From Pseudomonas sp. Bout1 (GTDB lineage: Bacteria; Pseudomonadota; Gammaproteobacteria; Pseudomonadales; Pseudomonadaceae): a stretch of 64,000 bases of DNA. The DNA is taken from NCBI RefSeq assembly GCF_034314165.1, contig NZ_JAVIWK010000001.1, positions 6,587,001 to 6,651,000 of the forward strand. The letters run 5' to 3'. Under the pieces are notes generated by a model that saw only the letters and a program-made list of their open reading frames with translations, was not told the origin of the DNA and ran no database searches. A program made the position numbers and the translations under genes. Of this stretch, positions 37,873-46,520 are shown piece by piece. The first letter of the stretch is position 1, and each line of letters starts with the position of its first letter.

Positions 37873-38936
37873 TCAGGCAAACACCTGCAGGCTGCGCGGG
37901 GGCAGCGCGACCCAGATGTCCTGGGCGCCTAGGCGCGGCATGGCTTCCGGGGCCAGCTCGGCGAGCAGTGGGTGGCCGGGCAGTTGGTCCAGTTCGAAGC
38001 TCATGCGGCAGCGGTTGCCGAGAAAGGTGATCTCGCGAACTTTGGCCGGGAACAGGTTTTCTTCATGCACCGGCGGGTTGACGCTGATGGCTTCCGGACG
38101 GCAGAACAAGCGGCCCGACGTCGCAACGCCGGCGTTTTCCGCCAGGCGCAGGTTCATGCCGCCGACCTGGGCGTGGCTCGCGCTGTTGCGGCTGAATGGC
38201 AGCCAGTTGCCCTGGCCGACAAACTCGGCCACGAACGGCGTGGCCGGGCGGTCGTAGATTTCCTGGGGCGTGGCGTACTGCTCGACCTTGCCGTTGTTCA
38301 TCACCGCGATGCGGTCGGCCATCAGCATGGCCTCGTCCTGGTTGTGGGTGACCATCAGGGTGGTGATGCCCAAGCGGCGCTGCAGTTGGCGCAGCTCGGT
38401 GCACAGGTGCTCGCGCACCCGGGCGTCGAGGGCCGACATGGGTTCGTCCAGCAGCAACAAGGACGGCGCCGGCGCCAGGGCGCGGGCCAGGGCTACACGC
38501 TGTTGCTGGCCTCCGGAGAGTTGACCGGGGTATTTTTTTCGCTGCCCACCAGGCCCACCAGTTCGAGCATCTGCCCGACGCGCTTGCGCACTTCCTCGCG
38601 GCCGCTGCCAGTGAGGCCGTAGCCGATGTTCGCTTCGACGGTGAGGTTGGGGAACAGCGCGTAGGACTGGAACAGAATGCCGTAGTCCCGGGCCTGCGGT
38701 GGCAGCAGGGAAACGTCGCGATCGCCGAGGTACAACTCGCCACTGTCCTGGCGCTCCAGGCCGGCGATGCAGCGCAGCAAGGTGGTCTTGCCGCAGCCCG
38801 ACGGGCCCAGCAGGCACACCAGCTCGCCGGCGGCGACGTCCAGGGACACGTTATCCAGTGCGGTGAAGGCGCCGAAGCGTTTCTGCACACCGCGCACCTT
38901 CATTGGCGCGCCGGGGTTGGTCAGGGCTGTGTTCAT
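37873..38936 (-). pseudogene. Phosphonate ABC transporter ATPase, split by a frame change at an A7 run
   Basis: Two overlapping reading frames together give one complete ABC ATPase of about 354 residues. Frame A (38936-38493) has Walker A GPSGCGKTTLLR and Q-loop FQSYALFPN, then goes wrong after GLVGSEK. Frame B (to 37873) supplies the rest: YPGQLSGGQQQR signature, Walker B LLLLDEPMSALD, H-loop VTHNQDEA and a TOBE domain. The switch is at seven A on the coding strand (38539-38533), in the context GAA AAA AAT. One added A restores the frame. See findings for the alternatives: decay, slippage, phase variation or assembly error. Confidence 0.88.
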
Positions 38937-38945
38937 GGAGGCACC

Positions 38946-38960
38946 TCATCAAACTGATGA
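38946..38960. promoter_or_regulatory. Palindrome next to the transporter ATPase start
   Basis: TCATCA-AAC-TGATGA, 6-bp perfect arms, ends 10 bp before the ATPase start codon. It could be an operator half for the LysR protein or an mRNA hairpin near the ribosome binding site. Function not demonstrated by sequence. Confidence 0.4.
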
Positions 38961-39068
38961 AGGTCATCCTAGGGAGGCAATGCGTCCCTCGTGTGGCAGA
39001 AAGGCAAAACGTGGCGATAGTGGTATTGGTGGATTTGGGTAGGGATTGAGGAAGGTTTTACCTGGGCC

Positions 39069-39163
39069 GGCGCCATCGCGGGCAAGCCCGGCTCCCACAG
39101 TTGATCGAGTTGGGCCAGAGAAATGCATTCCAACTGTGGGAGCTGGCTTGCCTGTGATGGCAC
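39069..39163. repeat. REP doublet between the LysR gene and the transporter genes
   Basis: GCCATCGCGGGCAAGCCCGG ... and GTGGGAGCTGGCTTGCCTGT, inverted, about 45 bp apart, immediately after the LysR stop codon. Confidence 0.88.
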
Positions 39164-39165
39164 CT

Positions 39166-40029
39166 TCAGATCGGCGACATTTCCTGCGCCAACCCCAGGA
39201 AAGCCGCCGGCAATCGTGCGCCCTTTCGCTCTTTAAGGCAGTACAAATACTCGGGAATCTGCGGCGCATTCTCGATGGTCAGCACGCGCAACTGCGGGTC
39301 ATGGGGCACTTCCTGGCGGGCAATGATGCTGATGCCGATATTGCGCAGCACCGCCTCACGGATCGATTCCCGGCTGCCGATCTCCAGCAGCGGCCCGTAG
39401 CTCACGCCGGCGCCCTGCAACATCTCTTCGGTCAGCCGTCGGGTGGTGGAGCCCGGCTCGCGCATCAGCAAGGTATGCCCGGCCAGCGCGGTCAGCGGTA
39501 CGTGGTCGAGCACCGCCAGCGGATGATTGCGATGCACCGCCAGCACCAGCGGGTCCATGCCCAGTACCCGGCGAATCAGCCGTGGGTCTTCAAGCAACTG
39601 CGATGAGGCCGCGACATCAACGCGGTATTCATCCAGCGCTTCCAGCACCTGCAGGGAGTTGCCGATCTCGACCGAAACCTCAACCTGCGGCAGCCGCTCG
39701 CGGAAGGCTTTAACCAGATCGAGGATGTAATACGGCGCCGTCGCGGCAATCCTCAGCGCACCTTGTACCTGGCCACTGTTGCGCAGGAAAAACTCGATAT
39801 CGCTTTCCTGCTGCAACAATGCCTTGACCATCGGCAACAGCCGCGCGCCTTCGTCGCTGACAGTCAGGCGACGCCCGCCACGGTAGAACAACTCTACCGA
39901 GTACTGGCTTTCCAGGTGCCGAATCTGGGTGGTCACCGTGGGCTGGCTCAGGCCGAGCTTTTTCGCCGCCTGGGTAATGCTGCCCAGGCGGGCGACCATG
40001 TAAAACGCCTTCAGCTCGGCACTCAGCAC
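39166..40029 (-). CDS. LysR family regulator, phosphonate-utilisation type
   Basis: 287 residues from a GTG start preceded by GAGAGGG. N-terminal winged helix LKAFYMVARLGSITQAAKKLGLSQPTVTTQIRHLE; C-terminal type 2 binding-protein effector domain. The sequence and its place upstream of the transporter fit LysR proteins annotated as phosphonate-utilisation associated. It is co-oriented with, not divergent from, the genes it presumably controls, and it begins 16 bp after the cadA stop, so read-through from cadA is possible. Confidence 0.82.
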   Translation of the reverse strand: MLSAELKAFYMVARLGSITQAAKKLGLSQPTVTTQIRHLESQYSVELFYRGGRRLTVSDEGARLLPMVKALLQQESDIEFFLRNSGQVQGALRIAATAPYYILDLVKAFRERLPQVEVSVEIGNSLQVLEALDEYRVDVAASSQLLEDPRLIRRVLGMDPLVLAVHRNHPLAVLDHVPLTALAGHTLLMREPGSTTRRLTEEMLQGAGVSYGPLLEIGSRESIREAVLRNIGISIIARQEVPHDPQLRVLTIENAPQIPEYLYCLKERKGARLPAAFLGLAQEMSPI

Positions 40030-40045
40030 ACCACCCTCTCATCGA

Positions 40046-42316
40046 CTATTTGCGCAACAGGCGCAGACCATTGAACACCACCAGCAGGCTCACGCCCATG
40101 TCGGCGAACACCGCCATCCACATGGTGGCCATTCCGAGGAAGGTCACCGCCAGGAAGATCGCCTTGATCACCAGGGCCAGCGCGATGTTTTGCTTGAGGA
40201 TACTCGACGTTTGCCGCGACAGCCGAATGAATGCCGGAATCTTGCGCAGGTCGTCATCCATCAAGGCCACGTCGGCGGTCTCGATGGCGGTGTCGGTACC
40301 GGCGGCGGCCATGGCAAACCCGATCTCGGAACGGGCCAGCGCCGGGGCGTCGTTGATGCCGTCGCCGACCATGCCGACCCGGTAGCCCTTGGCGTACAGC
40401 GCTTCGATGGCTTGCAGCTTGTCAGTGGGCAGCAGGTCGCCCTGGGCCTGGTCGATGCCGACCTGATCGGCGATTGCCTTGGCGGTGTGGGTGTTGTCGC
40501 CGGTGAGCATCAGGGTCTTGATGCCCAGGTCATGCAACTGCTGGATGGCTTCGCGGCTGGTGTCTTTGACCGTGTCGGCCACGGCGAACAGCGCCAGCGG
40601 GCCGGACTTGTCCAGCAGCAGGACCACGGACTTGCCTTGTTTTTCCAGGGCGAAGAGTTTTTCTTCAAGGGCCGGCGAGCACAGGTTCAGGTCTTCCACC
40701 AGGCGGTGGTTGCCCAAGTAGTAGGTTTCGCCGTTGATTTCGCCCTTCACACCGCGGCCGGTCAGGGCTTCGAAGTTATCCACAGGGTGAACGGTGAGGT
40801 TTTTATCCACAGCGGCGTTGGCGATAGCCAAAGACACCGGGTGGTCAGAGCGGCCGGCGAGGCTTGCAGCCAGCGCGGGCGCGCTGTCTTCCAGGTTCGG
40901 GAACAACGCCAGGTAATCGGTTTGCACCGGTTTACCGTGGGTGATGGTGCCGGTCTTGTCGAGGGCCAGGTAGTCGAGCTTGTAACCGCCCTCCAGGTAC
41001 ACGCCGCCCTTGATCAGGATGCCTTTGCGTGCCGCGGCAGCCAGGCCACTGACGATGGTCACCGGGGTGGAAATCACCAGCGCACACGGGCAGGCGACGA
41101 CCAGCAATACCAGCGCGCGGTAGATCCATTCAAACCAGGCGCCGGCCATGAACAGTGGCGGAATCAGCGCCACACCCAAGGCGAAGATGAACACCGCCGG
41201 GGTGTAGACCTTGGCAAAGGTGTCGACAAACCGCTGGGTTGGGGCGCGGGCGCCTTGGGCCTGTTCCACGGCGTGGATGATCCGCGCCAGGGTCGAGTTG
41301 TTGGCGGCGGCGGTGACTTTGTATTCCAGGGAGCCGGCCTGGTTGATGGTGCCGGCGAAGACCTTGTCGCCCACGGTCTTTTCAATCGGCAGGCTTTCTC
41401 CGGTGATCGGCGCCTGGTCGAGGGTGGACTGGCCCGAGGTGACTTCACCGTCCAGGCCAATGCGCTCGCCGGGACGAACCCGCACGATGGCGCCCAGTTC
41501 GATAACTTTAACCTCCTGTTCAACCCAACTGCCGTCAGCCTGACGGACCGTGGCCTGCTCCGGGGTCATCTGCATCAAGCCGCTGATGGCGTTGCGAGCG
41601 CGGTCAAGGGACTTGGCTTCGATCAGTTCGGCCACGGTAAACAGGAACATCACCATTGCGGCTTCTGGCCACTGGCCGATCAGGATCGCGCCGGTCACGG
41701 CGATGCTCATCAGGGCGTTGATGTTCAGGTTGAGGTTTTTCAGGGCGATCCAGCCCTTTTTGTAAGTGGTAAGGCCGCCGCTGAAGATCGAGATCAGCGC
41801 GACCAGGGCAATCACCCAGGTCGGCGCGGCGTTGGTGAAGTGCAGCACTTCGGCACCCAAGGCGCCGACGCCGGACACGGCCAGCGGCCACCAGTGTTTC
41901 TTGGCAGGCGGCTCGGCCGGGGCTACGCCTTCCTCAATGGGATCAGCCTGCATGCCGAGGGATTTGATGGCGTCGACGATCGGCGCGGTGCTCGGCAAGT
42001 CATGCGTGACGCCGAGGATGCGGTTGATCAGGTTGAATTCCAGTTGCTGCACGCCGGCGAGCTTGCCCAGTTTGTTCTGGATCAGCGTCTGCTCGGTGGG
42101 GCAGTCCATGGCTTCGATGCGGAAGGTGCTCAACCGCGAGCCCGCCGTCGGGGCTTCGGTCAGCTTCACCAAGGCAGGCGCGGCCTTGCTGGAACAGCAG
42201 GAATCGCCATGGCTGCCATGGTCGTGCTTGTGCACAGGTTTGAGCTTGGGGCCGTGATCGTGCGCGTGGTCATGATCATGGTCGTGCTTGTGCGGGGTAT
42301 GGATGGAATCGCTCAT
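40046..42316 (-). CDS. cadA: Zn/Cd/Pb-translocating P1B-type ATPase CadA
   Basis: 756 residues from MSDSIHTPHKHDHDHDHAHD; a longer ORF from 42451 crosses the promoter and cadR start and is rejected. A His/Asp-rich metal-binding N-terminus and a DSCCSS cluster precede one HMA-like domain (FRIEAMDCPTEQT). Core: transmembrane CPC in VVACPCALVISTPVT, phosphorylation DKTGTITHGKP, TGES loop ITGESLPIE and the hinge GMVGDGINDAPAL. CPC with a Lys/Asp-type helix fits Zn(II)/Cd(II) export. Divergent from its regulator cadR. Confidence 0.95.
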   Translation of the reverse strand: MSDSIHTPHKHDHDHDHAHDHGPKLKPVHKHDHGSHGDSCCSSKAAPALVKLTEAPTAGSRLSTFRIEAMDCPTEQTLIQNKLGKLAGVQQLEFNLINRILGVTHDLPSTAPIVDAIKSLGMQADPIEEGVAPAEPPAKKHWWPLAVSGVGALGAEVLHFTNAAPTWVIALVALISIFSGGLTTYKKGWIALKNLNLNINALMSIAVTGAILIGQWPEAAMVMFLFTVAELIEAKSLDRARNAISGLMQMTPEQATVRQADGSWVEQEVKVIELGAIVRVRPGERIGLDGEVTSGQSTLDQAPITGESLPIEKTVGDKVFAGTINQAGSLEYKVTAAANNSTLARIIHAVEQAQGARAPTQRFVDTFAKVYTPAVFIFALGVALIPPLFMAGAWFEWIYRALVLLVVACPCALVISTPVTIVSGLAAAARKGILIKGGVYLEGGYKLDYLALDKTGTITHGKPVQTDYLALFPNLEDSAPALAASLAGRSDHPVSLAIANAAVDKNLTVHPVDNFEALTGRGVKGEINGETYYLGNHRLVEDLNLCSPALEEKLFALEKQGKSVVLLLDKSGPLALFAVADTVKDTSREAIQQLHDLGIKTLMLTGDNTHTAKAIADQVGIDQAQGDLLPTDKLQAIEALYAKGYRVGMVGDGINDAPALARSEIGFAMAAAGTDTAIETADVALMDDDLRKIPAFIRLSRQTSSILKQNIALALVIKAIFLAVTFLGMATMWMAVFADMGVSLLVVFNGLRLLRK

Positions 42317-42347
42317 TGTGTCGCGTCCGTAAAGGTGCCTGTTGCCA

Positions 42348-42378
42348 AGTAAAGACCCTGTAGCCACTATAGGGTCAA
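42348..42378 (-). promoter_or_regulatory. cadA promoter with CadR (MerR-type) operator
   Basis: On the minus strand -35 TTGACC (42378-42373) and -10 TTTACT (42353-42348) are 19 bp apart, the over-long spacer typical of MerR-activated promoters. The spacer holds an inverted repeat with arms ACCCTATAG / CTACAGGGT (42355-42375), the same word known for CadR/PbrR operators. Confidence 0.92.
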
Positions 42379-42401
42379 GCACCCTTTTGGAGATTGCTGC
42401 G

Positions 42402-42851
42402 ATGAAGATCGGCGAATTGGCAAAATTGACGGATTGCCAGGTGGAAACCATCCGTTACTACGAGAAGGAAGGCTTGCTGCCGCCGCCTGCGCGCAGTGAC
42501 GGTAATTACCGGCTGTACACCCAGGCGCACACCGAACGGCTGGTGTTTATCCGCAACTGCCGCAGTTTGGACATGACCCTTGAGGAGATTCGCAGCCTGT
42601 TGGGCCTGCGGGACAGCCCGCAGGACCAGTGCGAAAGCGTGAATGCGTTGATCGACGAGCATATCCACCACGTGAAAGCGCGGATCGACGGGTTGCTGGC
42701 GTTACAGGAACAGTTGCTCGACCTGCGCCAACGCTGTGGCGGCGGGCCGGATCTGGATCAGTGCGGGATTTTGCAGCGGCTGGAGGTCAGCGGGAGTGTC
42801 GCGGCCAGCGAGGCTGAACCCTCGCATGTGGGCAGAAGCCATGGCCATTGA
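42402..42851 (+). CDS. cadR: MerR family cadmium/zinc regulator CadR
   Basis: 149 residues from MKIGELAKLTDCQVETIRYYEKEGLLPPP. Metal-binding residues typical of CadR are present: Cys77 (SPQDQCESVN), Cys112 and Cys121 (RCGGGPDLDQC), plus a His-rich tail HVGRSHGH. It twists the long-spacer cadA promoter to activate it on metal binding. An upstream ORF start at 42342 lies in the operator and is rejected. Divergent from cadA, with 85 bp between the start codons. Confidence 0.95.
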   Translation: MKIGELAKLTDCQVETIRYYEKEGLLPPPARSDGNYRLYTQAHTERLVFIRNCRSLDMTLEEIRSLLGLRDSPQDQCESVNALIDEHIHHVKARIDGLLALQEQLLDLRQRCGGGPDLDQCGILQRLEVSGSVAASEAEPSHVGRSHGH

Positions 42852-42868
42852 GAAGTGTGGCGCTTGAG

Positions 42869-43020
42869 CGGGCGCCATCGCGGGCAAGCCCGCTCCCACA
42901 GGGGAATGCATCTTAACTTTGGGAGCTGGCTTGCCTGCGATGCAGGCACTGCGCTGCCCGCTCCCACAGGGGAATGCATCTTAACTGTGGGAGCTGGCTT
43001 GCCTGCGATGCAGACACTGC
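42869..43020. repeat. REP cluster with an internal 68-bp duplication
   Basis: Starts with GCCATCGCGGGCAAGCCCGC, then a 68-bp segment (CGCTCCCACAGGGGAATGCA ... GAGCTGGCTTGCCTGCGATGCA...) occurs at 42891-42958 and again at 42959-43020, with one or two base differences. Sits between convergent cadR and thyA. Confidence 0.88.
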
Positions 43021-43024
43021 GGTC

Positions 43025-43858
43025 TCAGATCGCTACGTCAGCCTTGATGCTCGGGTCGGCGTCATAGCCCACGATTTCAAAGTCTTCGAATGTGTAATCG
43101 TAGATCGACTCGGGCTTACGCTTGATCACCAGTTCCGGCAGCTTCTTCGGCGTGCGCGCCAGCTGGGTCTGGATCTGTTCCATATGGTTGCTGTAGGCGT
43201 GGGTGTCGCCCGTGGTCACGATGATTTCGTGGGGGATCAGGTCGCATTGCTGGGCCAGCATATGGGTCAGCAGCGCCAGGGCCGCGGTGTTGTAAGGCAG
43301 GCCGAGGAATACATCGGAGCTGCGGATGTACAACTGCATCGACAGGTGACCGTCGTGCACGAAAGCCTGGTACAGCAGGTGGCACGGCGGCAGCGCCTGC
43401 TTGCCGTCGCGGGCGTTCTGCTGCGGGCTTTTGGTCTCGTCCGGCAGGTACTCGACATTCCAGCCATGGAACAGGATGCGGCGGCTGTTGGGGTTGGTCT
43501 TCAACGTCTCGACCATGTAGTCGATCTGGTTGATCTTGCCGCCGTCCTTGGTCGGCCAGGCCGTCCACTGCTCGCCGTAGACCGGACCCAGGTCGCCGTC
43601 TTCGGTGGCCCACTCGTCCCAGATCTTTACCCCGTTTTCATTCAGCCACTTGATGTTGGTGTTGCCGCTCAACATCCAGATCAATTCGTTGGCGATGCTT
43701 TTGAAGTGAAGCTTCTTGGTGGTCAGCAGCGGAAAGCCGTCGGCCAAGCTATGCCGAAACTGACGGGCAAACACGGCCCTGGTGCCGGTGCCGGTGCGAT
43801 CGCCCTTGGTCAGTCCATTGGTCACGACATCGTTCAGTAGTTCGAGATATTGCTTCAT
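43025..43858 (-). CDS. thyA: Thymidylate synthase ThyA
   Basis: 277 residues, with the short insertion ([22 protein letters not shown]) found in the longer bacterial ThyA forms. Active-site Cys in [11 protein letters not shown]; arginines [10 protein letters not shown] and SRRILFHGW; dUMP-binding [13 protein letters not shown]. It makes dTMP from dUMP and methylene-THF. Downstream of lgt by 51 bp in the same direction. Confidence 0.97.
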   Translation of the reverse strand: MKQYLELLNDVVTNGLTKGDRTGTGTRAVFARQFRHSLADGFPLLTTKKLHFKSIANELIWMLSGNTNIKWLNENGVKIWDEWATEDGDLGPVYGEQWTAWPTKDGGKINQIDYMVETLKTNPNSRRILFHGWNVEYLPDETKSPQQNARDGKQALPPCHLLYQAFVHDGHLSMQLYIRSSDVFLGLPYNTAALALLTHMLAQQCDLIPHEIIVTTGDTHAYSNHMEQIQTQLARTPKKLPELVIKRKPESIYDYTFEDFEIVGYDADPSIKADVAI

Positions 43859-43909
43859 GTGTATACCTGTATCGTTGAAGCCGGGACCCTCGGGCCCCGG
43901 CGTTCGAAT

Positions 43910-44722
43910 TTAAAGCGCGGTGTTCTTGATGCCTTGCGGGCGATTGTAAGCCCACCACAGCAGGCCCAGGCCGGCGATGATCATCGGCAGGCTGAGAATC
44001 TGACCCATGGTCACCCAGCCCCACGCCAGGTAGCCCAGTTGCGCATCCGGCACCCGCACGAACTCGACGATAAAGCGGAAGATCCCGTAGAACAACGCGA
44101 ACATGCCCGACACCGCCATGGTTGGGCGTGGCTTGCGCGAGAAGATATAGAGGATCAGGAACAGCGCCACGCCTTCCAGGGCGAACTGGTAGAGCTGCGA
44201 AGGGTGGCGCGGCAATTGCGTCGGGTCGCTGAACGGCGGGAACACCATAGCCCACGGCACGTCGCTCGGCTTGCCCCACAATTCGGCGTTGATAAAGTTA
44301 CCGATGCGCCCGGCACCCAGGCCAATCGGCACAAACGGTGCGACAAAGTCCATCAGTTGGAAGAACGACTTGCCGTTACGCCGGCCAAACCACCAGGCAG
44401 CGATCATCACGCCCACAAACCCGCCGTGGAACGCCATGCCGCCCTTCCACACCTCGAAGATCAGCGTCGGGTTGGCAATGTAGGCTGGCAGGTCGTAGAA
44501 CAGCACATACCCCAGGCGTCCGCCGACGATGACTCCCATCGACATCCAGAACACCATGTCGGAGAGTTTCTCCTTGGTCCAGGTCGGGTCGAAACGGTTC
44601 AGGCGCCGGGAAGCCAGAAACCAGGCACCGCCGATGCCGATCAGGTACATCAACCCGTACCAGTGGATTTGCAGCGGACCGATGGCCACGGCCACCGGGT
44701 TGATCTGCGGGTAAGGCAGCAT
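43910..44722 (-). CDS. lgt: Prolipoprotein diacylglyceryl transferase Lgt
   Basis: 270 residues with seven membrane helices. Conserved HGG motif is [12 protein letters not shown], and the Lgt signature is [34 protein letters not shown] is also typical. It transfers diacylglycerol from phosphatidylglycerol to the lipobox Cys of prolipoproteins. Middle gene of the TauE-lgt-thyA direction. Confidence 0.97.
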   Translation of the reverse strand: MLPYPQINPVAVAIGPLQIHWYGLMYLIGIGGAWFLASRRLNRFDPTWTKEKLSDMVFWMSMGVIVGGRLGYVLFYDLPAYIANPTLIFEVWKGGMAFHGGFVGVMIAAWWFGRRNGKSFFQLMDFVAPFVPIGLGAGRIGNFINAELWGKPSDVPWAMVFPPFSDPTQLPRHPSQLYQFALEGVALFLILYIFSRKPRPTMAVSGMFALFYGIFRFIVEFVRVPDAQLGYLAWGWVTMGQILSLPMIIAGLGLLWWAYNRPQGIKNTAL

Positions 44723-44788
44723 TGCGACTCCTCGTTAAATCAATAGTCATGGCGCATCGGACCATGCCGGTGCGCGATTAAGCCTGCG

Positions 44789-45571
44789 TTACAGCAAAAA
44801 ATTCAGCCCTACGCAAAACAGCAGCCCGGCGAACAGCCGCTTGAGCAAGCGCGGCGACAACCGGTGCGCCAGTCGCGCGCCGAAACGGGCCGCCACCATA
44901 CTGGTCAGGGCAATGCCCAGCAGTGCCGGCAAATACACAAAACCGAGACTATGATCGGGCAGCAGCGGATCATGCCAGCCCAAAATCATGAAACTTAGCG
45001 CACTCGCCAGGGCGATTGGCAAGCCACAGGCCGACGAAGTGGCCACCGCCTGCTGCATCGGCACGCTGCGCCAGGTCAGGAACGGCACGGTCAACGAACC
45101 GCCGCCGGTGCCGAAAATTGCCGAAGACCAGCCAATCACACTGCCCGCCAGGGTCAGGCCGAATTTGCCCGGTACCTGGCGGCTGGCCTTGGGCTTGAGC
45201 TCCAGGGTCATCTGCAGGGCGATCACCAGGGCAAACACACCGATGATCTTCTGCAAATGCGGCCCGGAAATCGCTTCGGCGGTCAGTGCACCGACGCCCG
45301 CGCCCATCAGGATGCCCACGGCCATCCACACAAAGATCGGCCAGCGCACCGCGCCTCGCCGGTGATGCTCGCGCACCGCATTAACCGACGTGAAAATAAT
45401 AGACGCCAGGGACGTGCCGACAGCGAGGTGGGTCAGCACCGAGGGATCAAAGCCCTGCAAGGTAAAACTGAACACCAGCACCGGCACAATAATGATCCCG
45501 CCGCCCACGCCAAACAGCCCGGCGAGCATGCCCGCACAGGAACCCAGCAGTAAATACAGCAGAAATTCCAT
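44789..45571 (-). CDS. TauE/SafE family membrane permease
   Basis: 260 residues with about eight membrane helices; the N-terminal LLGSCAGMLAGLFGVGGGIIIVPVL and internal GWSSAIFGTGGGSLTVPFL repeats are the two TauE signatures. Family members export sulfite, sulfoacetate or similar small organic acids. Substrate unknown; its neighbours (lgt, NRDE gene) give no hint. Confidence 0.88.
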   Translation of the reverse strand: MEFLLYLLLGSCAGMLAGLFGVGGGIIIVPVLVFSFTLQGFDPSVLTHLAVGTSLASIIFTSVNAVREHHRRGAVRWPIFVWMAVGILMGAGVGALTAEAISGPHLQKIIGVFALVIALQMTLELKPKASRQVPGKFGLTLAGSVIGWSSAIFGTGGGSLTVPFLTWRSVPMQQAVATSSACGLPIALASALSFMILGWHDPLLPDHSLGFVYLPALLGIALTSMVAARFGARLAHRLSPRLLKRLFAGLLFCVGLNFLL

Positions 45572-45661
45572 GGGAGCCCTCGAAAACAGACCGGCATGTT
45601 AACGGATGCAAAGCACAGGGTTCTATGGGTAGAGTGGGCAAAAACACAAAGGGATCGCCTT

Positions 45662-46408
45662 ATGTGCCTGATTGTTTTCGCCTGGCGGCCGGGCCATGCC
45701 CAGCCGCTGATCCTCGCGGCCAACCGCGATGAGTTTTATGCACGGCCCAGTCTGCCGTTGGCCCAGTGGCTGGATGTGCCCCATGTTTACGCAGGAAGGG
45801 ACCAGGAAGCGGGTGGGACCTGGCTGGGCGTCGGCGCGGATGGGCGCTTTGCGGCGCTGACCAATATTCGTGACCCGCACCAGCCGCCGGCACGCAAGTC
45901 GCGGGGCGAGTTGGTGGCGCGCTTTCTCAGTGGTTCGTTGCCGATTGACGACTATTTGGCCGACGTTAACGGCAGGTCAATTGAATATGCCGGGTTTAAC
46001 CTGCTGGTGGGTACGCGGGATGAGCTGTGGCATTACAACGCCAATGAGTCGGCACCGACGCGACTGGAAGCCGGGGTTTACGGGTTATCCAATGCGGGGT
46101 TGGATACGCCGTGGCCAAAATTGCTGAAGGCCAGGGCGGCGCTCGAGCAAGTGCTGGAAAACCCCCAACCTGACGCCTTGCTGCGGATTTTGAGCGACCC
46201 GCAGACCGCGCCGTTTGCCGACCTGCCGGATACCGGCGTGGGCTTGGCGACAGAGAGTCTGTTGTCGAGCGTGTTTATTGCCAGCCCCAGCTACGGGACG
46301 CGGGCCAGCACGGCGCTGATTGTGAATGCCGACGGCACACGGCATATCGTGGAGCGCAGTTTTGGGCCCCATGGCGGCAGGCTGGGCGAGGTGGAACTGA
46401 AGGTCTAA
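45662..46408 (+). CDS. NRDE family protein (TANGO2-like)
   Basis: 248 residues from MCLIVFAWRPGHAQPLILAANRDEFYARP; Cys2 is the likely N-terminal nucleophile and NRDE the name-giving motif. An upstream start at 45596 is not family-like. TANGO2-type proteins have been linked to heme trafficking in other organisms, but the role in bacteria is open. Divergent from the TauE gene; a REP-like palindrome follows. Confidence 0.87.
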   Translation: MCLIVFAWRPGHAQPLILAANRDEFYARPSLPLAQWLDVPHVYAGRDQEAGGTWLGVGADGRFAALTNIRDPHQPPARKSRGELVARFLSGSLPIDDYLADVNGRSIEYAGFNLLVGTRDELWHYNANESAPTRLEAGVYGLSNAGLDTPWPKLLKARAALEQVLENPQPDALLRILSDPQTAPFADLPDTGVGLATESLLSSVFIASPSYGTRASTALIVNADGTRHIVERSFGPHGGRLGEVELKV

Positions 46409-46412
46409 TTAC

Positions 46413-46507
46413 TCACGTAGCAGCTGTCGAGCCTTGGCGAGGCTGCGTCCGCGGTGTGTCAGGCACACCGCTAACGCAGCCTCGCCAAGGCTCGACAGCT
46501 GCTACGT
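46413..46507. repeat. REP-like inverted repeat (GTAGCAGCTGTCGAGC family), copy 2
   Basis: ACGTAGCAGCTGTCGAGCCT continuing to TGGCGAGGCTGCGT, inner GGTGTGTCAGGCACACC mini-hairpin, then the reverse complement ending AGCTGCTACGT. Related to 4122-4232. Between convergent NRDE and ptsP genes. Confidence 0.9.
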
Positions 46508-46520
46508 ACGCATCACCCCT

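Noticed and set aside
40190..42352. 720-codon open frame on the plus strand opposite cadA
   Set aside because: Antisense shadow of cadA; composition (Val/Gln/Gly/His rich) and lack of motifs speak against a gene.
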